A stretch of 44,030 nucleotides of DNA from Trueperaceae bacterium (GCA_020354625.1 CP070651.1:1790465-1834494), one strand, 5' to 3'; shown: positions 16,564 to 25,170, counted from the first letter of the stretch. Notes: generated from the letters alone by a model not told the origin. Numbers and translations are program-made.

Positions 16564-16764
16564 ATGGCAACACTGGTGACAGCTTGCCCGATCTGTGAGG
16601 GACTCATCGAACTCAGAGACCCACGCAAAGGCCTGCGCGTGGAGTGCCCCGACTGCCAGGGGCTCTGGATGGTGACATCAGTCAGCCCCCTCAAGCTCGA
16701 GGTTGCGCTCGACATGGAGAACGAGACGATCCGGGCCGATCCGTCAGACGAGTGGCCTAGATAA
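16564..16764 (+). CDS. LysW-like zinc-ribbon protein with altered C-terminus
   Basis: 66 residues. Four cysteines in two CxxC knuckles (C8-P-I-C11 and C28-P-D-C31) form a zinc ribbon. The spacing and the flanks (IELRDPRKGLRVECPDC, then SPLKLEVALD) match LysW, the amino-group carrier protein of lysine biosynthesis in Thermus and archaea. True LysW ends in EDWGE, and the terminal Glu gamma-carboxyl carries the substrate. This protein ends DEWPR, so the attachment Glu is missing. It is also longer by an insert (MENETIRADPS). It is therefore probably a paralogue with another role. AAAGGGGG lies before the ATG. No lysine gene is nearby. Confidence 0.72.
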   Translation: MATLVTACPICEGLIELRDPRKGLRVECPDCQGLWMVTSVSPLKLEVALDMENETIRADPSDEWPR

Positions 16765-16769
16765 AATCA

Positions 16770-16917
16770 GGTAATGAGAAATGAGTGATGAGTAATGCGT
16801 AGGTCTGCGACAAACTGCGTACGGAGTCTGCGCTCCCAGCACCAAAAGAAGTAACAGTCTGTGTAGATCAGCTCGGCTACGAACGTTCGCAACACCCATT
16901 ACTCATCACCCATCACC
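16770..16917. repeat. Heptamer-arm palindromic repeat, copy 8
   Basis: Left arm ggtaatgagaaatgagtgat and gagtaatgcg; right arm ttcgcaacacccattactca and tcacccatcacc. The core differs from the other subtypes. It separates the LysW-like gene from the convergent AhpD-like gene. Confidence 0.82.
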
Positions 16918-16982
16918 TTTCTTGCAGGCTCAGGCATCCCAGAAAACGGGCTCAGCCATAAATTTCGCAGTACCTGTCACCT

Positions 16983-17351
16983 TCAAGAGGCCGTACCAGA
17001 CCACTCTTTCGGTTTCGACTCGAGCTGCTGCAAGGCCTTGAGGGCCAGCGAGCCATAGACGACCGAAGGCGCCCCACCCATGAGGACCGCCACCCCGATC
17101 GTTTCGACGATCTCTTCTCGGTCTGCCCCGGCTTTGAGGGCATCGGTAAGGTGATAGGTAATGGACCCTTCGCAGCGACCAGAAACGGCGATCCCCAGAG
17201 CGATCAGCTCCTTGACCTTCACACCGAGAGCGCCATCACAAATCACCGCGTAGTGAAGGTGACCAAAACCGTCCATGACCTCGGGGGCAGCAGCGTGCAG
17301 TTCAGCGACCGAACGCTGCAACTGACTGTAGGCCTCGGCGTAGTTTTTCAT
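16983..17351 (-). CDS. Carboxymuconolactone decarboxylase/AhpD-family protein
   Basis: 122 residues, all-helical CMD fold: LHYAVICDGALGVKVKELIALGIAVSGRCEGSITYHLTDALKAGADREEIVETIGVAVLMGG. The AhpD-type redox motif is C-x-x-C followed by His; here it is C-E-G-S with H five residues later, so only the first Cys is kept. Peroxidase activity with a classical CXXC disulfide is thus unlikely, though one-Cys members exist. It follows the flavodoxin gene by about 57 bp in the same direction and is likely co-transcribed. Such pairs are common in anaerobic or redox-stress clusters. Confidence 0.85.
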   Translation of the reverse strand: MKNYAEAYSQLQRSVAELHAAAPEVMDGFGHLHYAVICDGALGVKVKELIALGIAVSGRCEGSITYHLTDALKAGADREEIVETIGVAVLMGGAPSVVYGSLALKALQQLESKPKEWSGTAS

Positions 17352-17408
17352 CCTTCGCTCCCGTCGCTACCAGAGACACCTCGATGACTGCCTCGGCGTA
17401 GGCAAAGC

Positions 17409-17927
17409 TTAGCTGGGAAAGAGCGCCTCGGGTGCCAGGGCCTGGGCGATGTTGCCGGCCCAGATCTCGATCTGTTGCCAATTGCGAAAGTCACCCACCA
17501 CACCGCTCATTGAGCGGTTGATGAGCCAGTCTTGCAAGCTGAGTTTGTCGGCATCTATCCTGCCGCCGAAGAGGGTGATACCTCGGGGTTGAACGTGACC
17601 GATGAGCGACTTGAGCTTCTGGGGATAGCGCCAGCCACCTAGGGCTTCGACCGGATCGCCCGAGGCAGTCGGTCCGCTCGAGAAGAGCCACAGAGGGCGC
17701 TTTTTGAGCTCATCTTGAAAGCTTTCGAGGAATTCTTTGGCCTCGACCAGCCAATCACCTGAGTAGACAGCGCTCCCAAGCACCACGGCATCGTAGGTTT
17801 CGAGTGTGACGACATCGTCTGCCGGACGTACCTCGGCGGTCTGCCCGAGGGCCATCAACACCCTACCGACCGTCTCGGCGATCTCCTGGGTCGAACCGTA
17901 TTTGCTGGCGTAAGCGACCAGAACCAT
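17409..17927 (-). CDS. Flavodoxin-domain protein (HemG-like)
   Basis: 172 residues. The FMN phosphate-binding loop is at the N-terminus: VAYASKYGSTQEIAETVG. Then come LETYDAVVLGSAVYSGDWLVEAKEFL and LWLFSSGPTASGDPVEA, which match flavodoxin-like proteins of the HemG/protoporphyrinogen oxidase type. It is an electron carrier or FMN oxidoreductase in the cytoplasm. ATG 17927 begins the family-typical MVLVAYASKYGS, with GAGG 10 nt upstream; GTG 17936 is the alternative. Similar flavodoxins sit beside USP, PEP synthase and NarL-type regulator genes in other hypoxia-type islands. Confidence 0.87.
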   Translation of the reverse strand: MVLVAYASKYGSTQEIAETVGRVLMALGQTAEVRPADDVVTLETYDAVVLGSAVYSGDWLVEAKEFLESFQDELKKRPLWLFSSGPTASGDPVEALGGWRYPQKLKSLIGHVQPRGITLFGGRIDADKLSLQDWLINRSMSGVVGDFRNWQQIEIWAGNIAQALAPEALFPS

Positions 17928-17956
17928 TGCGGACACACCTCACCTCGACTCCGGTT

Positions 17957-17987
17957 GGAGAGAGCCGGGACGAACCCGGCTCTCTCC
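17957..17987 (-). terminator. Strong hairpin at the 3' end of the PEP synthase gene
   Basis: A 13-bp perfect stem (GGAGAGAGCCGGG with CCCGGCTCTCTCC, 5-nt loop) begins at the PEP synthase stop codon. There is no T-run. It separates that gene from the flavodoxin gene. Confidence 0.7.
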
Positions 17988-20377
17988 TAAATGACGAGTT
18001 GCCTCTCGGCCTCGAGCACTTCGGTAGTGGTACGCAATACCGAATCGGGGCTGAGGCTGATCGAGTCGATACCCTCTCCAACCAAGAACGCGGCAAACTC
18101 GGGGTAATCAGAAGGCGCCTGACCGCAGATACCGACCTTGCGACCGCGTTTATGGGCCTCGCGGATGAGTAGGCTGCAGGCGCTCCTCACCGAGCGGTTA
18201 CGCTCGTCGAAGAGCTGGGCGATACGCTCGGAGTCGCGGTCGACCCCCAAGATCAACTGGGTGAGGTCGTTGCTACCGATCGAAAAGCCGTCGAAGATCT
18301 CAGCAAACTCGCTGGCCTGCAAGATGTTGCTGGGGAGTTCGGCCATCACGTAGACCTCGAGGCCGTTTTCACCACGCACGAGGCCTCCTTCGCGCATCAC
18401 CTCGAGCACCCGCTTGCCCTCTTCAGGAGTTCGGCAAAAGGGCACCATGACTTTGAGATTGGTGAGGCCGAAGACATCACGTACGCGCTTGACGGCGGCG
18501 AGCTCGAGCATAAAACCTTCTTTGTAGTCGGAGTGGTAGTAGCGGCTGGCACCGCGCCAACCGATCATCGGGTTTGCTTCGGTCGGTTCGAACAGCTCAC
18601 CGCCGAGTAGATGGGCGTACTCGTTGGTCTTGAAGTCGCTAAAACGCAAGATCACATCACGGGGCCAGAAAGCTGCAGCGATGGTGCCGATACCCTGGGC
18701 CAACTTATCGACAAAGTAGTCGGTCTTGGTCTTGTAGCCACTGGTGAGTTCATCCACCTGGCGTTTTGTAGTGATGGGGAGGATGTGGTAGCGGGTGAGA
18801 GCGAGGGGGTGGACGCCGATCCAGCTGGCGAAGATGAACTCCATCCGGGCCAGGCCGACGCCGGAAGAAGGCAGTAGCGAGGTGTGGAGCGCCTGCTCGG
18901 GATTGCCCACGTTCAGCATCATGCCGACCCGCGGGGTCTCGAGGTGGAGCAGGTCGACCTCTTCGACCTCGAACGGCAAGGCACCCCGGTAGATGATGCC
19001 GGTCTCGCCCTCAACGGTGGAGATGGTGACTTGCTCCCCGTTGGGGAGCTTCTCGAGGGCGCCTGCAACACCTACCACAGCAGGGATACCGAGCTCACGG
19101 GCCACGATGGCCGCGTGCGAAGTACGCCCCCCCCGCTCGGTGACGATGGCTGAAGCCCGCTTCATAATCGGCTCCCAATCGGGATCGGTGATTTCAGTCA
19201 CCAACACCTCGCCGGCCTCGAACGCGTCCATATGGCGTGGATCGTCGATGAGGCGGGCCTTGCCGATGGCGACAGCTTCGCCGACGGCAAGACCTTGCGC
19301 CAACACCGTCCCCCGCTCCTTGAGCTCGAAGACTTTGACTCTGTAGGTGTCCTTTTGGCTGTGCACCGTCTCCGGCCGCGCCTGAACGATGTAGAGCTCG
19401 CCGGTGATGCCGTCTTTGGCCCACTCGATATCCATGGGCATGAAGGTGTTGCGCTTCAGCGAGTAGTGGTCTTCGATCGCAACCGCCCACCTGGCGAGCA
19501 GCAACACCTCGTCATCAGAAATCGAGAACTGGCGGCGCTTACCTGTGTCGGTGGGTTGATTGTCGAGTCGGTGGGAAGACTCCTCATAGCCGAGGGTGAA
19601 CTCTTTGGCACCGAGCTTTTTCCAAACGAGGGGCTTGAACCCGTCTCTGAGCTTGGGCTTGTGGACGTAAAAGGCGTCGGGGATCACCCGGCCCTGCACG
19701 ATATTCTCCCCGAGCCCCCAGATCGAGTTGATGTAGACCATGTCGCGGTGACCGGTCTCGGTGTCGAGGGTGAACATCACCCCGCTGCTCGAGAGATCGC
19801 TGCGCACCATCTGCTGAACCCCAACCGAGAGCGCAACCTGGAAGTGGTCGAAGCCCATATCGATGCGGTAACCCACGGCCCGAGCCGTGAAGAGGCTGGC
19901 AAAGGCTCGTTTGACTTTATCGAGCAGGTCGGCCCCACCGTGAACCATCAAGTAAGACTCTTGCTGCCCGGCAAAAGACGCGGTCGGCAGGTCTTCAGCC
20001 GTCGCCGAGGAACGGACGGCAACGTAGGCTTCCGGTACGCCGATCTCCTCACAGAGCTGCCCATAGGCCGCATTGATCTCACGGGCCAGATCAGCAGGGG
20101 TCTCGCCTGCATAGATCAGGTTACGAATCTTGCGGGCCCGCTCGGAGAGATCGTTGACGTTGTGGCGGTCGAGCCCTGTTAACAGCTCTTTGATAACCGT
20201 TTCGAGACCGTTTTCTCGAATGAAATAGCGGTAGGCTTCAGCCGTGACGGCAAACCCGTCGGGCACTTTGACCCCGAGGGCAGAAAGCTCCTGGATCATC
20301 TCTCCCAAGGAGCTGTTCTTACCCCCCACCAGACCTACATCGTCTATACCTGTCTCGTGAAACCAACGAATATACAC
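17987..20377 (-). CDS. ppsA: Phosphoenolpyruvate synthase
   Basis: 796 residues, normal for PEP synthase (pyruvate, water dikinase), which makes PEP from pyruvate and ATP. The N-terminal ATP-binding domain starts VYIRWFHETGIDDVGLVGGKNSSLGEMI. The phosphohistidine domain carries the catalytic His in TERGGRTSHAAIVARELGIPAVVG. The C-terminal PEP/pyruvate barrel carries GSNDLTQLILGVDRDS and the catalytic Cys in GICGQAPSDYPEFAAFLV. The start is GTG 20377, because AAGGAGG lies 7 nt upstream and the protein then begins as in the family. The frame stays open upstream to 20509 but that part has no homology-like content. It is divergent from the PacL-type ATPase with box S2 between them. Confidence 0.95.
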   Translation of the reverse strand: MYIRWFHETGIDDVGLVGGKNSSLGEMIQELSALGVKVPDGFAVTAEAYRYFIRENGLETVIKELLTGLDRHNVNDLSERARKIRNLIYAGETPADLAREINAAYGQLCEEIGVPEAYVAVRSSATAEDLPTASFAGQQESYLMVHGGADLLDKVKRAFASLFTARAVGYRIDMGFDHFQVALSVGVQQMVRSDLSSSGVMFTLDTETGHRDMVYINSIWGLGENIVQGRVIPDAFYVHKPKLRDGFKPLVWKKLGAKEFTLGYEESSHRLDNQPTDTGKRRQFSISDDEVLLLARWAVAIEDHYSLKRNTFMPMDIEWAKDGITGELYIVQARPETVHSQKDTYRVKVFELKERGTVLAQGLAVGEAVAIGKARLIDDPRHMDAFEAGEVLVTEITDPDWEPIMKRASAIVTERGGRTSHAAIVARELGIPAVVGVAGALEKLPNGEQVTISTVEGETGIIYRGALPFEVEEVDLLHLETPRVGMMLNVGNPEQALHTSLLPSSGVGLARMEFIFASWIGVHPLALTRYHILPITTKRQVDELTSGYKTKTDYFVDKLAQGIGTIAAAFWPRDVILRFSDFKTNEYAHLLGGELFEPTEANPMIGWRGASRYYHSDYKEGFMLELAAVKRVRDVFGLTNLKVMVPFCRTPEEGKRVLEVMREGGLVRGENGLEVYVMAELPSNILQASEFAEIFDGFSIGSNDLTQLILGVDRDSERIAQLFDERNRSVRSACSLLIREAHKRGRKVGICGQAPSDYPEFAAFLVGEGIDSISLSPDSVLRTTTEVLEAERQLVI

Positions 20378-20477
20378 GGTCCGACCTCCTTCACTAAGGA
20401 ACCGAACGACTCGTCTCTGTAAGGAGCCTAGCGACTCATCGCGAAAACGGCATCCGCATGACTCTGACAGAAACTGT

Positions 20478-20492
20478 AGGAGTTTTTCGGAC
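20478..20492 (+). promoter_or_regulatory. DosR-like box S2 (ppsA/pacL intergenic)
   Basis: AGGAGTTTTTCGGAC, preceded by CTCTGACAGAAACTGT, nearly as at box S1. A -10-like TAGGCT (20514-20519) lies 31.5 bp from the box centre toward the ATPase gene. Another TAGGCT occurs on the minus strand at 20425-20430 toward ppsA. Confidence 0.55.
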
Positions 20493-20525
20493 ATGTGCGT
20501 GCTCGACACGACTTAGGCTAGATGC

Positions 20526-23033
20526 ATGGAAGGTCCGATGGTCGCTTCCGAACCGGTGGAACCGGTGGCTGCAACGGGTCTCGGCAGCCGGAAAGCGGCC
20601 GAGTTGCTGGAGCGGTTCGGACCCAACAGCCTACCTGAAGCAGGGAAAACATCGCTGTGGCAGCGTTTCGCCAGCCAGTTTCGCAACCCGCTGATCTACA
20701 TCCTGATCTTCGCACTCGCTTTCGACCTGGGAGCTTGGACCCTCGAAGGCCGTGAAGGGCTACCGCTAGAGGCGATCGCCATCGCCATCATCTTGCTCTT
20801 AAACGCGGCGCTGGGGATGGCGCAGGAGTATCGGGCCGAGGCGGCTCTCGAAAAATTGAAGGACCTGGCCGCACCGCACGTGTGGGCCTATCGGGATGGA
20901 GAGCTCAAAAGGTTACCGAGCAGCGAGTTGGTACCCGGCGACGTAGTGCGGCTCGAGGCCGGCGACCGCGTACCGGCAGACGGCATGGCGCTCCAGCCGC
21001 AAGGGCTGCTGCTCGACGAATCGATGCTGACCGGTGAATCGGTGCCGATCGACAAGGGGGCTGGTGCCGAAGTGCTCGCTGGAACCCTGGTCGCCCGGGG
21101 CAAGACGCTCGTGGAAATCACACAGACCGGCTCGAACAGCGCCATGGGCCGGCTCGCCGGCATGCTCGAGCACGTTCAAACCGAGAGAACGCCTCTTGAG
21201 AGGCGCCTGGCTGTCTTCGGTAGCAAAGTAGCCCGCTGGGTGATCGTGCTGGCGGCCGCCCTGGTGGTGCTCGGCGTCGCGATCGAAGGTGTGGATCGCT
21301 TCGCCGAAGTGTTCCTGTTCGCCGTCGCCTTGGCGGTAGCAGCAGTTCCGGAAGGCCTCCCGGCGGTCTTGACTTCCACCTTGGCCCTAGGAACCGAACG
21401 GATGGCACGTCGCCGCGCCGTGGTGCGGCGGCTCGCCTCGGTAGAGGCGCTCGGGTCAGTGACCGTCATCGCCACCGACAAGACCGGTACCTTAACCGAA
21501 AACCGTATGCGGGTTCGGGCGGTCGACACGCCAGACCACACCAAAGCGCTCAAGGCCATGGTGCTTGCGAGCGATGCCGAAAACCACGCCCAGGCGGGCG
21601 ACCCGCTCGAGCTAGCACTACTCGCCTACGCCGAAAACGAAGGGGTGGGGCTCGAGGCTTTACGAGTCGCTCACCCCCGCCACAGCAGCCGTCCCTTCGA
21701 TTCCGAGTGGCGGTATATGCGGATCACCGTCGAAGAGGGAGACCGGCTCACGAGTTACTTCAAGGGAGCGCCGGAAGTCTTGCTCGAGCGGAGCACGTTG
21801 CCCATGCAAGCTCGCTCGAACTGGCAGGAGAAGATCACCGCCTACGGGCATGAGGGGTATCGCACCCTGGCGTTGGCTAAGGGTAGCGGCGAGGTCGAAA
21901 CCGAGCTCGAGTTCTTGGGGCTCGCGCTGCTCTGGGACCCGGCCAGGTCCGAAGTGCCCGCTGCGGTGAAAGCCGCTCAGGATGCGGGCATCCGAGTCAT
22001 GATGATCACGGGCGACCACCCGGCGACGGCGCTGGCAGTTTCGCAGTCGGTCGGCATCTCGTCTGGGAGCATCCTCACCGATACCGACCTCACGAGCATG
22101 GAGCCGGTAACCTTGAGACGGTCTTTAGAAGACGTCAACATCCTGGCGCGCGTGAGCCCCGAGCACAAGCTGAAGGTGGTCGAAGAGCTCAAGCGGGCCG
22201 GTGAGATCGTGGCCATGACCGGCGATGGGGTCAACGACGCGCCGGCCTTGAAGCGCTCCGACGTAGGCGTGGCCATGGGTCGTCGCGGAAGCGATGTCGC
22301 TCGGGAAGTAGCCGATCTCGTCCTCATGGACGATAACTTCGCCACCATCGTGGCAGCAGTCGAAGAGGGGCGCAGCATCTACACCAACATCCAGAAGTTC
22401 ATCCGCTTCCTCTTTGCGACCAATCTGGCCGAGGTCCTGGTGGTGGTCTTGGGCGTGGTGGCGGCTTTTGTTTTTGACCTACGGCAGGCTGATGGGCGCT
22501 TTCTGTTGCCGCTCACGGCAACACAGATCCTGTGGATCAATCTGGTCACGGATGCGCTGCCGGCTTTGGCACTGGCGCTCGATAGGAATCCGGCGGCGAT
22601 GAAACGTCCGCCGAGGCCTCCCGACGCCGCACTGCTCGACAACACCTCGCTCACCTATATCTTTACAAGCGGCAGCATCCTAGCGCTCTTGGTTCTGGGA
22701 TCGTTCGGAGCGCTCCCGCGCTTGGGCTTCTCTGTCGATGAGACCCGCACCGCGGGCTTCATGATCCTGGTGCTCGGACAGCTACTCTACACCTTCTCTG
22801 CCCGAAAGCTCGACGGCATCCCACCGGCCAACACCTTTTTATTGTTGGCCGTGGCGCTCTGCGGTGGTCTTCAAGCGCTCATGCTGCTGGTTCCGGTCCT
22901 TCGTCCTCTCCTGTCACTGGCACCGCTCACACCACCGGTGGTCCTCTGGGTGATGGCGACTACGCTGCTCGCCTGGCTCGTGAGCGAAGGCTGCTCGGCC
23001 CTGTTGCGCTCACGGATCGCTCCAGCGAGCTAG
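20526..23033 (+). CDS. PacL-type (P2) cation-transporting ATPase
   Basis: 835 residues, an integral membrane P-type ATPase close to bacterial SERCA-like Ca2+ pumps. Motifs in order: N-terminal cation ATPase domain ([18 protein letters not shown]), TM1-TM2 (about 53-97), actuator loop MLTGESVP (about 168-175), TM4 with PEGLP (about 275-279), phosphorylation site D318 in [12 protein letters not shown], hinge [19 protein letters not shown]5 [11 protein letters not shown] and TM6 [17 protein letters not shown]. The TM4 PEGLP and TM6 N..D residues fit a Ca2+ or Mn2+ site. ATG 20538 (GGAAGG 4 nt upstream) is an alternative start. A PacL-like pump (CtpF) is also in the mycobacterial DosR regulon, and here box S2 precedes the gene. 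Confidence 0.93.
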   Translation: MEGPMVASEPVEPVAATGLGSRKAAELLERFGPNSLPEAGKTSLWQRFASQFRNPLIYILIFALAFDLGAWTLEGREGLPLEAIAIAIILLLNAALGMAQEYRAEAALEKLKDLAAPHVWAYRDGELKRLPSSELVPGDVVRLEAGDRVPADGMALQPQGLLLDESMLTGESVPIDKGAGAEVLAGTLVARGKTLVEITQTGSNSAMGRLAGMLEHVQTERTPLERRLAVFGSKVARWVIVLAAALVVLGVAIEGVDRFAEVFLFAVALAVAAVPEGLPAVLTSTLALGTERMARRRAVVRRLASVEALGSVTVIATDKTGTLTENRMRVRAVDTPDHTKALKAMVLASDAENHAQAGDPLELALLAYAENEGVGLEALRVAHPRHSSRPFDSEWRYMRITVEEGDRLTSYFKGAPEVLLERSTLPMQARSNWQEKITAYGHEGYRTLALAKGSGEVETELEFLGLALLWDPARSEVPAAVKAAQDAGIRVMMITGDHPATALAVSQSVGISSGSILTDTDLTSMEPVTLRRSLEDVNILARVSPEHKLKVVEELKRAGEIVAMTGDGVNDAPALKRSDVGVAMGRRGSDVAREVADLVLMDDNFATIVAAVEEGRSIYTNIQKFIRFLFATNLAEVLVVVLGVVAAFVFDLRQADGRFLLPLTATQILWINLVTDALPALALALDRNPAAMKRPPRPPDAALLDNTSLTYIFTSGSILALLVLGSFGALPRLGFSVDETRTAGFMILVLGQLLYTFSARKLDGIPPANTFLLLAVALCGGLQALMLLVPVLRPLLSLAPLTPPVVLWVMATTLLAWLVSEGCSALLRSRIAPAS

Positions 23034-23614
23034 CTCCCAGGTTCGGGTGGACGTTCGGCGAGATCGGGTAACTCCTCCGATTCAGACTCCTCGCCCGACC
23101 TCTTGTTGCGCAGGAGCAGATAAGCCCCACCGCCGATCAACAGGAGCGGCAGCACGACGCGTCCCACGAACGATCCGAAGAAGTTCTGGAAGATGAACAT
23201 CTCGAAGAAGACGCCAAACGCGAGGAACATCAATACGCCGATACGGGCCAGCTGGAGGCCTTGCTCGCGGAGTGATTCATCGGTAGCCAGACCACCTTGG
23301 ATGACGAGACCGACGCCGACCGCGGTCGGTATGAGCGCCCAGGCGTACGACCAGCTCTCGAAGTGACCGGTCAAGTTCTGAACGAACAGGATCAGCCCCA
23401 CCGTGGTGACGATACTGCCGGGGACAGCCAAGCCGGCCGAGGATTTTCCTCCCACCGCCATACCGCCGAAGAGCAGCAGGCCGGGGATGATGATGAAAAA
23501 GGGCCAAGCGAACGAACCGACATTCAGGTCGAACGCCTGAACCAACAAGAAGAACCCGCCGAGGCAGATCAGGGCGATGCCGATACCTAGGTTGCGACCT
23601 CCGTTTTTAGCCAT
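23030..23614 (-). CDS. Multi-pass membrane protein of unknown function (LiaF-like layout)
   Basis: 194 residues with about six hydrophobic segments (GIGIALICLGGFFLLVQAF, FAWPFFIIIPGLLLFGGM, then IVTTVGLILFV, YAWALIPTAVGVGLVIQGG, IGVLMFLAFGVFFEMFIF and VVLPLLLIGGGAYLLL) and an acidic tail ([20 protein letters not shown]). The start GRNLGIGIALICLGGFFLLVQAF resembles the N-terminal membrane region of LiaF/DUF5668-type proteins, but no C-terminal LiaF domain follows. GGAGG lies 6 nt before the ATG. Its stop overlaps the end of the convergent P-type ATPase gene by 4 bp. Function not assigned. Confidence 0.78.
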   Translation of the reverse strand: MAKNGGRNLGIGIALICLGGFFLLVQAFDLNVGSFAWPFFIIIPGLLLFGGMAVGGKSSAGLAVPGSIVTTVGLILFVQNLTGHFESWSYAWALIPTAVGVGLVIQGGLATDESLREQGLQLARIGVLMFLAFGVFFEMFIFQNFFGSFVGRVVLPLLLIGGGAYLLLRNKRSGEESESEELPDLAERPPEPGS

Positions 23615-23644
23615 GCGCTACCTCCAATAGGGTGATGATACGAC

Positions 23645-23681
23645 CTGTTGTTTGGTCTGGCTGCGCCAGACCAAACAACAG
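23645..23681. terminator. Very strong hairpin upstream of the membrane-protein gene
   Basis: CTGTTGTTTGGTCTGG and its exact complement form a 16-bp stem, 17 bp counting the inner C-G pair, with a 3-nt loop. No T-run follows. It probably ends the four-gene operon coming from the right. Confidence 0.65.
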
Positions 23682-23747
23682 AAGACATATTCACTCATAA
23701 CCTCTTTAGGATACCAATTCGGTGTCTGCTCTCACGAGCCTACGCCG

Positions 23748-24146
23748 TTACACATCACCTTTCTCTTTGGCGCTCTCTTCGCCCGCCTGCTTGCTGCTCA
23801 TCACCTTCTCGAGCAGATCGGGAACGTGTTCGAACATCTCGGCCAGGGCTCCGCGGCGACCGGGAGCAGCCATGATCGAAACATCGCTCCCTTTGGAGAC
23901 GATGAAGGCGGCCGGCTCGATCTTGATGCCGCCACCGCCACCACCACCGGTGCCCTTGCCACCAGAGTTCGTCTTGCTGTCGGTCCCTTCACCCTCTCCT
24001 CCACCGGCACCGAAACCGAGATTCAAACGGATCACCGGGATGACCGTGCTTTCACCCACCTGGTGGGGCTCACCGATAATCGTCTCGGTCTTGGCGATCT
24101 GCCGGATGTTCGTAACGAGGGCGTCTAGCAGTTCTTGGGGTTGCAT
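23748..24146 (-). CDS. GerW/YtfJ-family protein
   Basis: 132 residues. MQPQELLDALVTNIRQIAKTETIIGEPHQVGESTVIPVIRLNLGFGAGGGEG, then a glycine-rich loop and GIKIEPAAFIVSKGSDVSIM, match the YtfJ (GerW) family, named after a Bacillus spore protein but widespread in non-sporulators. The role outside sporulation is unknown. The start is the ATG with AAGGAGAGGTC directly upstream; the TTG at 24161 lies before that Shine-Dalgarno. The gene is last in a four-gene operon and directly follows a DUF2953-like gene, the same neighbour as in Bacillus (ytfI-ytfJ). Confidence 0.85.
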   Translation of the reverse strand: MQPQELLDALVTNIRQIAKTETIIGEPHQVGESTVIPVIRLNLGFGAGGGEGEGTDSKTNSGGKGTGGGGGGGIKIEPAAFIVSKGSDVSIMAAPGRRGALAEMFEHVPDLLEKVMSSKQAGEESAKEKGDV

Positions 24147-24184
24147 GACCTCTCCTTTCAAGTGCAGTTACGTTGTAGCCTCAT

Positions 24185-24787
24185 TCACGGTGAAGATATG
24201 GGTTTGGTGAGCCTCCGGCCGAGCAACATCGCCCGAAAGCCGAACACGACCAGAACCAGGATCCGCACGCCGAGCGCGAGCCTGAACCTGCCACTGGGCT
24301 GCTCACGGGTAAAATCTGGTGTGATGTGGAGCCACCCGGCTGACGGTTTGAACATCGCAGCGGTTGCGCTCGCCACACCGTACAGGGTCCCGGTCAGGGC
24401 TGGGTCGGGGGTAGCTACGGTCAGGTCCACTTCGAAACGCTCCCAGCGGAGACGGCGCCAGAGGTAACGGAGGAGTTCTAAGATGCTGCCGCGCTCGGCC
24501 AAGAGCCGAATGGGAGCGAACCTGCGCTTGGGAGGGCGTTTCTTCTTCTCGGGTTTGGGTTTCTTCTCCTCCTTTTTCTCTTCCTCGAACCCGCGCCGGA
24601 GCACTCCTATCGAGAAGAGCGCCAGCCGAAACTCTCTCTTGCGGGTATCGAATCCGACGGTAACAAACAACCAACGGACCTCACCGGCGCCACCGGTCTC
24701 GTCCGCATCGACGCTGCACCAGAGGACCGGTGCAAGCAAAACGACGAGTAAGAGGGAAACGACCAAGAAGATCCAGACGAAAATCAC
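24185..24787 (-). CDS. DUF2953-like membrane-anchored protein
   Basis: 200 residues. One N-terminal membrane segment (IFVWIFLVVSLLLVVLLAPVLW), a beta-rich part with the family-like WLFVTVGFDTRKREFRLALFSIGVLRR, a highly charged linker (EEEKKEEKKPKPEKKKRPPKRR), a helical part, and a second hydrophobic stretch near the end (LALGVRILVLVVFGFRAMLLG). This matches DUF2953 in layout, and its position next to the GerW/YtfJ gene supports it. GTG start with GGAG 7 nt upstream. Function unknown; coupling to GerW-type proteins is inferred from conserved pairing. Confidence 0.75.
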   Translation of the reverse strand: MIFVWIFLVVSLLLVVLLAPVLWCSVDADETGGAGEVRWLFVTVGFDTRKREFRLALFSIGVLRRGFEEEKKEEKKPKPEKKKRPPKRRFAPIRLLAERGSILELLRYLWRRLRWERFEVDLTVATPDPALTGTLYGVASATAAMFKPSAGWLHITPDFTREQPSGRFRLALGVRILVLVVFGFRAMLLGRRLTKPISSP

Positions 24788-24811
24788 GCGCTTGCTCCAA
24801 GGGGTATGAGG

Positions 24812-25156
24812 TCAGTTTTTCAGCGGGCTGGGGGCTACGTCTGTTTCAACCCCCGCTTCACCAGCCGCGCTGGTCAAGGTTTCCTGGGCCTGGGCCGCGG
24901 CTTGCTCCAGGATCTGCTTGTGTTCGTATTCGGCCTCGGCCATGAGGTCCTCGAGGTTCTCCTGCAGTAAAGCAGCTTGAGTACGAACCTCGTCTGCTAC
25001 ATCAAAAGCACCGCGCACGGCCCCGACCAACAGAGGGCGCATCGACCTCCGCACAGCCGGAACCAGGACCATGGCCCCGAGCGTTACGCCGGCCCCCATC
25101 AAGAATCCCCGGGCGAAGCTGTGGCGCAGGGCCAGGGCCAATCTGCTCGTCGTCAT
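24812..25156 (-). CDS. Small membrane-associated protein (DUF5132/YtxH-like)
   Basis: 114 residues. One hydrophobic segment (SFARGFLMGAGVTLGAMVLVPAV) is followed by RRSMRPLLVGAVRGAFDVADEVRTQAALLQENLEDLMAEAEYEHKQILEQA, an amphipathic helical and coiled-coil-like stretch. The pattern GAGVTLGAMVLVPAVRRSMRPLLVGAVRG resembles the protein at 26551-26838 (GLAGAAVLLTLPASRRMLRKALVSSLATG), so the two are probably paralogues. AAGGAGG lies 9 nt before the ATG. It is 14 bp after the HMA-like gene in one operon. Similar small proteins accompany heavy-metal P-type ATPase genes in some bacteria; function unknown. Confidence 0.72.
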   Translation of the reverse strand: MTTSRLALALRHSFARGFLMGAGVTLGAMVLVPAVRRSMRPLLVGAVRGAFDVADEVRTQAALLQENLEDLMAEAEYEHKQILEQAAAQAQETLTSAAGEAGVETDVAPSPLKN

Positions 25157-25170
25157 CTCACCGCTCCTCC

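Noticed and set aside
19232-20182. 316-residue frame antisense to ppsA
   Set aside because: High-GC antisense shadow; ppsA has complete family motifs on the other strand.
20378-20509. N-terminal extension of PEP synthase (44 extra residues)
   Set aside because: AAGGAGG precedes GTG 20377 and the family start follows it; the extension also covers the regulatory box.
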